Below are positions 61,456 through 64,000 of a stretch of 64,000 nt of DNA, in pieces (positions within the stretch are counted from its first letter, which is position 1; each line of letters starts with the position of its first letter). This DNA is from an uncultured Victivallaceae bacterium (lineage in GTDB: Bacteria; Verrucomicrobiota; Lentisphaeria; Victivallales; Victivallaceae). The notes under the pieces are model-generated. The model was not told the origin of the DNA. It ran no database searches and saw only the letters and a program-made list of their open reading frames with translations. Location: assembly GCA_944389925.1 (NCBI GenBank), contig CALXOD010000001.1, positions 1-64,000 on the forward strand. Reading direction: 5' to 3'. Both the position numbers and the translations under genes were made by a program.

Positions 61456-62484
61456 CTACTCCTGCCAGTTGAGAATAACTTTGCCGGATTTGCCGGAGCG
61501 CATGGCGGCAAAACCTTTTTCAAATTCCGTATAATGAAAACGATGGGTAATCACCGGCGCAATATCCAACCCGGATTCCAGCATCGAAGTCATCATATAC
61601 CAGGTTTCGAACATCTCCCGACCGTATATGCCCTTCAGTTGCAATCCATTGAAAATCACCTTGTCCCAGCTGATTCCTGCATTTTCCGGCAAAATACCGA
61701 GCAATGCGATCCGGCCGCCGTGACTCATCCCGGCGATCATGGAATTTAACGCCTCAATGCTGCCGGACATTTCCAGCCCCACATCGAATCCCTCCCGCAT
61801 CCCCAGCTCCCGCTGCACGTCGTTCAACGATTCCCGGGTAATATTGACGGCACGATCCACCCCCATCTTCCGTGCCAAAGCCAGCCGGTCGTCGTTGACA
61901 TCGGTGATCACGACATAACGGGCTCCCGCGTGCCGGACAATCGCTGCCGCCATCAATCCGATCGGCCCGGCCCCTGTAATCAATACATCCTCCCCGAGCG
62001 TGCGGTACGAAAGCGCCGTATGCGTCGCATTCCCCAGTGGATCGAAACAACTGAGCACATCCGTGGGAATCACAGGATTGCAATGCCAGATATTGGTCAC
62101 CGGAATCACCAGATATTCAGCAAACGCGCCATTGCGATTGACCCCGATCCCACTGGTGTTCGGACATAGATGTCGCCGGCCCGCCAGACAATTGCGGCAA
62201 TTCCCGCAAACCACATGCCCCTCCCCGCTGACCAGATCCCCCTCCCGGACATCGTGCACATGCCGCCCGAATGCCGCCACCCGTCCGACGAATTCATGCC
62301 CGATGATCATCGGTGTGTGAATGGTGGCTCGAGACCAGGCATCCCAATTGTAGATGTGTACATCGGTGCCGCAAATGGCGGTTTTCTCAACCTTGACCAG
62401 AACGTCATCTTCTCCATACTCCGGTATGGGAAGGTCCGTCAAGGTCAAGCCCTCCTCCGGGGTCGCTTTGATAATGGCTTTCAT
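61456..62484 (-). CDS. tdh: L-threonine 3-dehydrogenase
   Basis: Zinc alcohol-dehydrogenase-type enzyme of 342 residues that oxidises threonine to 2-amino-3-ketobutyrate with NAD+. The catalytic zinc site is CGTDVH (Cys) and GHEF; the structural zinc has four Cys in [15 protein letters not shown]. The NAD loop is [15 protein letters not shown] 62484 has AAGGAG about 10 nt upstream; a longer frame from 62526 adds 14 basic residues. It forms the threonine-to-glycine pathway with kbl. Confidence 0.94.
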   Translation of the reverse strand: MKAIIKATPEEGLTLTDLPIPEYGEDDVLVKVEKTAICGTDVHIYNWDAWSRATIHTPMIIGHEFVGRVAAFGRHVHDVREGDLVSGEGHVVCGNCRNCLAGRRHLCPNTSGIGVNRNGAFAEYLVIPVTNIWHCNPVIPTDVLSCFDPLGNATHTALSYRTLGEDVLITGAGPIGLMAAAIVRHAGARYVVITDVNDDRLALARKMGVDRAVNITRESLNDVQRELGMREGFDVGLEMSGSIEALNSMIAGMSHGGRIALLGILPENAGISWDKVIFNGLQLKGIYGREMFETWYMMTSMLESGLDIAPVITHRFHYTEFEKGFAAMRSGKSGKVILNWQE

Positions 62485-62536
62485 CTCCGGCCGTCTCCTT
62501 TTTCCATTTTTTTTCGAAACCGCCACACATCGTGGT

Positions 62537-62565
62537 TTGCTATACTAAACATATATTATTATATT
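62537..62565 (+). promoter_or_regulatory. Possible promoter of XRE-cupin regulator in AT-rich divergent region
   Basis: TTGCTA (62537-62542), 17 nt, TATATT (62560-62565). The 62485-62663 gap is very AT-rich and probably also carries the tdh promoter on the other strand. Confidence 0.35.
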
Positions 62566-62663
62566 ATACAAAAAAGCAAAAAGCAACCCTTTTATTCCAT
62601 AAAATTAACTTTTTTCAATATATAAAACAAAGCAGCAGATTTTCTGCTGCAAAAGGAAGTATC

Positions 62664-63236
62664 ATGACAGACTTATCCTCTCTCCCGGCCGTGGGGGCCA
62701 ATGTACGCAAAGAACGGCAGAGCCGGAAATTATCTCTGGATGATCTGGCTTCGGCCAGCGGCGTTTCGAAAGCGATGCTGTCACAGATCGAATCTGGCAA
62801 GGTCAATCCGACCATCATGACCATGTGGAAGATCGCCCGGGCCCTGTCAATCGACTTCAATATGCTCCTGAAGGGTGAGGGGGAAAAAATCCGTAAATTC
62901 CAGGTTTCCCGTCGGGAAGACCTCACCCGCCTCGACACGGAAGACGCGGGCGTACACATCAGTGTGCTCTCTCCGCCGGAACAGGCGGAGGATCTGGAAT
63001 TATACTGCCTGACGTTTCAACCAGGATCAGCGTTGAATTCTTCGGGCCATTACGCAGGGACGGAGGAATTTCTGACGGTACTCTCGGGAGAACTGCATGT
63101 TTCCGTCGGCCGGAACAGCACGACGCTCCGGGCCGGCGATGTGGTCATTTACCAATGCGACATCGAACACCGGATTGAAAATCGCTCCGCAGAACCCGCC
63201 GGCGCCCATCTGGTAGTCCGCTTCGCCCGCTCGTGA
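62664..63236 (+). CDS. XRE-family regulator with C-terminal cupin domain
   Basis: A 190-residue regulator. Residues about 8-64 are a lambda-repressor-type helix-turn-helix (LSLDDLASASGVSKAMLSQIE). Residues about 105-185 are a small beta-barrel cupin (GTEEFLTVLSGELHV and GDVVIYQCDIEHRIEN), which binds a small ligand. The layout is that of PuuR/SutR-like regulators of amino-acid or amine metabolism. Divergent placement beside tdh-kbl suggests control of threonine catabolism. ATG 62664 has AAGGA 7 nt upstream. Confidence 0.88.
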   Translation: MTDLSSLPAVGANVRKERQSRKLSLDDLASASGVSKAMLSQIESGKVNPTIMTMWKIARALSIDFNMLLKGEGEKIRKFQVSRREDLTRLDTEDAGVHISVLSPPEQAEDLELYCLTFQPGSALNSSGHYAGTEEFLTVLSGELHVSVGRNSTTLRAGDVVIYQCDIEHRIENRSAEPAGAHLVVRFARS

Positions 63237-63253
63237 GGACTTTTCTCCCCGCC

Positions 63254-64000
63254 TCAGGCAAACACCAGAACTGCGCCGGCCAGCATGCCGAGAAAGAAGC
63301 CCAGCACCTGGATCGCCAGCAGATGTTCCCCGGAAACACGCAGGATCATCCGGTGAAAACGCCGAACATCCTGTGCTGCCACCGCCCGCTCAATCCGCCC
63401 CCCCAGGTCCAGTTTCCGGAGAATTGCCTCCCGCCCTTCCCGGCGAAGATAATGGTCCACCTGCGTCCGAATCACGGGAAGCAGCTGCCCGTGTACCAGA
63501 TTCCAGAACGTTTCGGCAACGAACAACCGTTCGGTCATTTCGGGAAGTTTCTCCGCCAGATACTCATGCAGAAAGGCTTCCATTTGACGGGCGCCTCCGG
63601 CGAGGAAACGTTCGACGGTTTCTGCCGCATCAGGCGACTCCAGATAGGCCCTGACCTGCTCCGAGATCCGGGACAGTTCAGCAGCAATCGCCTCCCGGGT
63701 TTCCTCCGTTTCCAGCTTCCGCCCCAGCTGCGCCTCAATCCGGCTCCAGTTCAACGAATCCACCAGCAAGACGGCAAAACGATCCGCCGCCAGCAGCCGG
63801 GACAGATGCTGCCACTCCTCCCGCATGTAATCCCGAACACCTGAACGGAGATTGTCCCGAACGACTTCGACCAGCTCCGGCGTCCGTTTCCGGAGCGCCT
63901 CGACCACTCCGGACGCCAGAGCGGAACGTACCGTCGGATCATCCAGCCAGACTGCCACCACACGGTCATAAAATAAATGCAGGTGTTCCGGCGTCAGGTT
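63254..64000 (-). CDS. DUF445-like membrane protein, N-terminus cut by window edge
   Basis: The last 248 or so residues of a longer protein; the frame is open to position 64000. It is helical and charged, with a final hydrophobic helix (LLAIQVLGFFLGMLAGAVLVF), as in YheB/DUF445 proteins, which end in a helix of that kind. The body has long coiled-coil helices. Function is unknown. It lies 17 nt from, and convergent with, the XRE-cupin gene. Confidence 0.7.
   Translation of the reverse strand, partial: NLTPEHLHLFYDRVVAVWLDDPTVRSALASGVVEALRKRTPELVEVVRDNLRSGVRDYMREEWQHLSRLLAADRFAVLLVDSLNWSRIEAQLGRKLETEETREAIAAELSRISEQVRAYLESPDAAETVERFLAGGARQMEAFLHEYLAEKLPEMTERLFVAETFWNLVHGQLLPVIRTQVDHYLRREGREAILRKLDLGGRIERAVAAQDVRRFHRMILRVSGEHLLAIQVLGFFLGMLAGAVLVFA

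Noticed and set aside
1-64000. tRNA, rRNA, CRISPR array or insertion sequence
   Set aside because: No cloverleaf with a GGTTCGA-type arm, no rRNA blocks, no regularly spaced repeats and no transposase motifs were seen in the gaps or genes.

Overview
The window is a GC-rich bacterial chromosome segment, densely packed on both strands, with no rRNA, tRNA, CRISPR array or insertion sequence that I could find. Gene content suggests a Gram-negative, largely anaerobic polysaccharide degrader of the Lentisphaerota (Victivallis-like) or a near relative. The evidence is pseudopilin leaders of the FTLIE type without the usual glycine at -1, GntR-type helix-turn-helix domains fused to LacI-type sugar-binding domains, a heparinase II/III-like lyase, several sodium:solute symporters, a UroD-like protein, and rubrerythrin/rubredoxin proteins. 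This placement is inference from gene content; no marker gene was compared.

Layout. 1-874: start of a sodium:solute symporter running off the left edge. 1199-4859 (minus): tightly coupled operon of a HAD phosphatase, an FG-GAP secreted protein and an M48 lipoprotein protease. 5109-8150: two tandem secretin-fold proteins, followed by the complete phosphate module pstS-pstC-pstA-pstB-phoU (8236-12550). 12538-15290 (minus): secreted beta-helix protein, GNAT acetyltransferase, Snase-like nuclease. 15507-23332: a carbohydrate locus with a GntR/LacI regulator, heparinase-like lipoprotein, GPH/MFS symporter and SSS symporter. 23369-29277 (minus): ROK regulator with an orphan OppC-type permease, then pyrF, der and an MFS transporter. 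29432-31536: GT-C glycosyltransferase and RecX. 31574-35533: UroD-like protein, 2[4Fe-4S] ferredoxin, rubredoxin-glutamate synthase fusion and rubrerythrin (an oxygen-defence and electron-transfer cluster). 35823-40501: large SSS symporter, small lipoprotein, repeat protein, unknown protein and sugar isomerase.

40928-53276 is the centrepiece: a type II secretion/type IV pilus-like operon encoding a secreted triple-repeat protein, a PilM-PilN (GspL-like) fusion, PilO/GspM, GspC/PilP, secretin GspD with a long Ala/Glu-rich tail, ATPase GspE, GspF and pseudopilins G, H, I, J and K. No prepilin peptidase is present in the window. A second GntR/LacI regulator and a MarR regulator follow.

55072-64000: ketol-acid reductoisomerase (minus), a type I secretion pair (HlyB-like ABC exporter with what look like two degenerate C39-like domains, plus HlyD), the threonine catabolic pair tdh-kbl (minus) with a divergent XRE-cupin regulator, and a truncated DUF445-like membrane protein at the right edge.

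Many promoters are readable as near-consensus sigma-70 boxes with 16-17 bp spacing, and several intrinsic terminators delimit the transcription units. The most unusual points are the tandem orphan secretins, the secretin with an internally repeated tail, the exporter with a doubled inactive peptidase-like domain, the symmetrical repeats around two regulator promoters, and the back-to-back pyrF/glycosyltransferase promoters.
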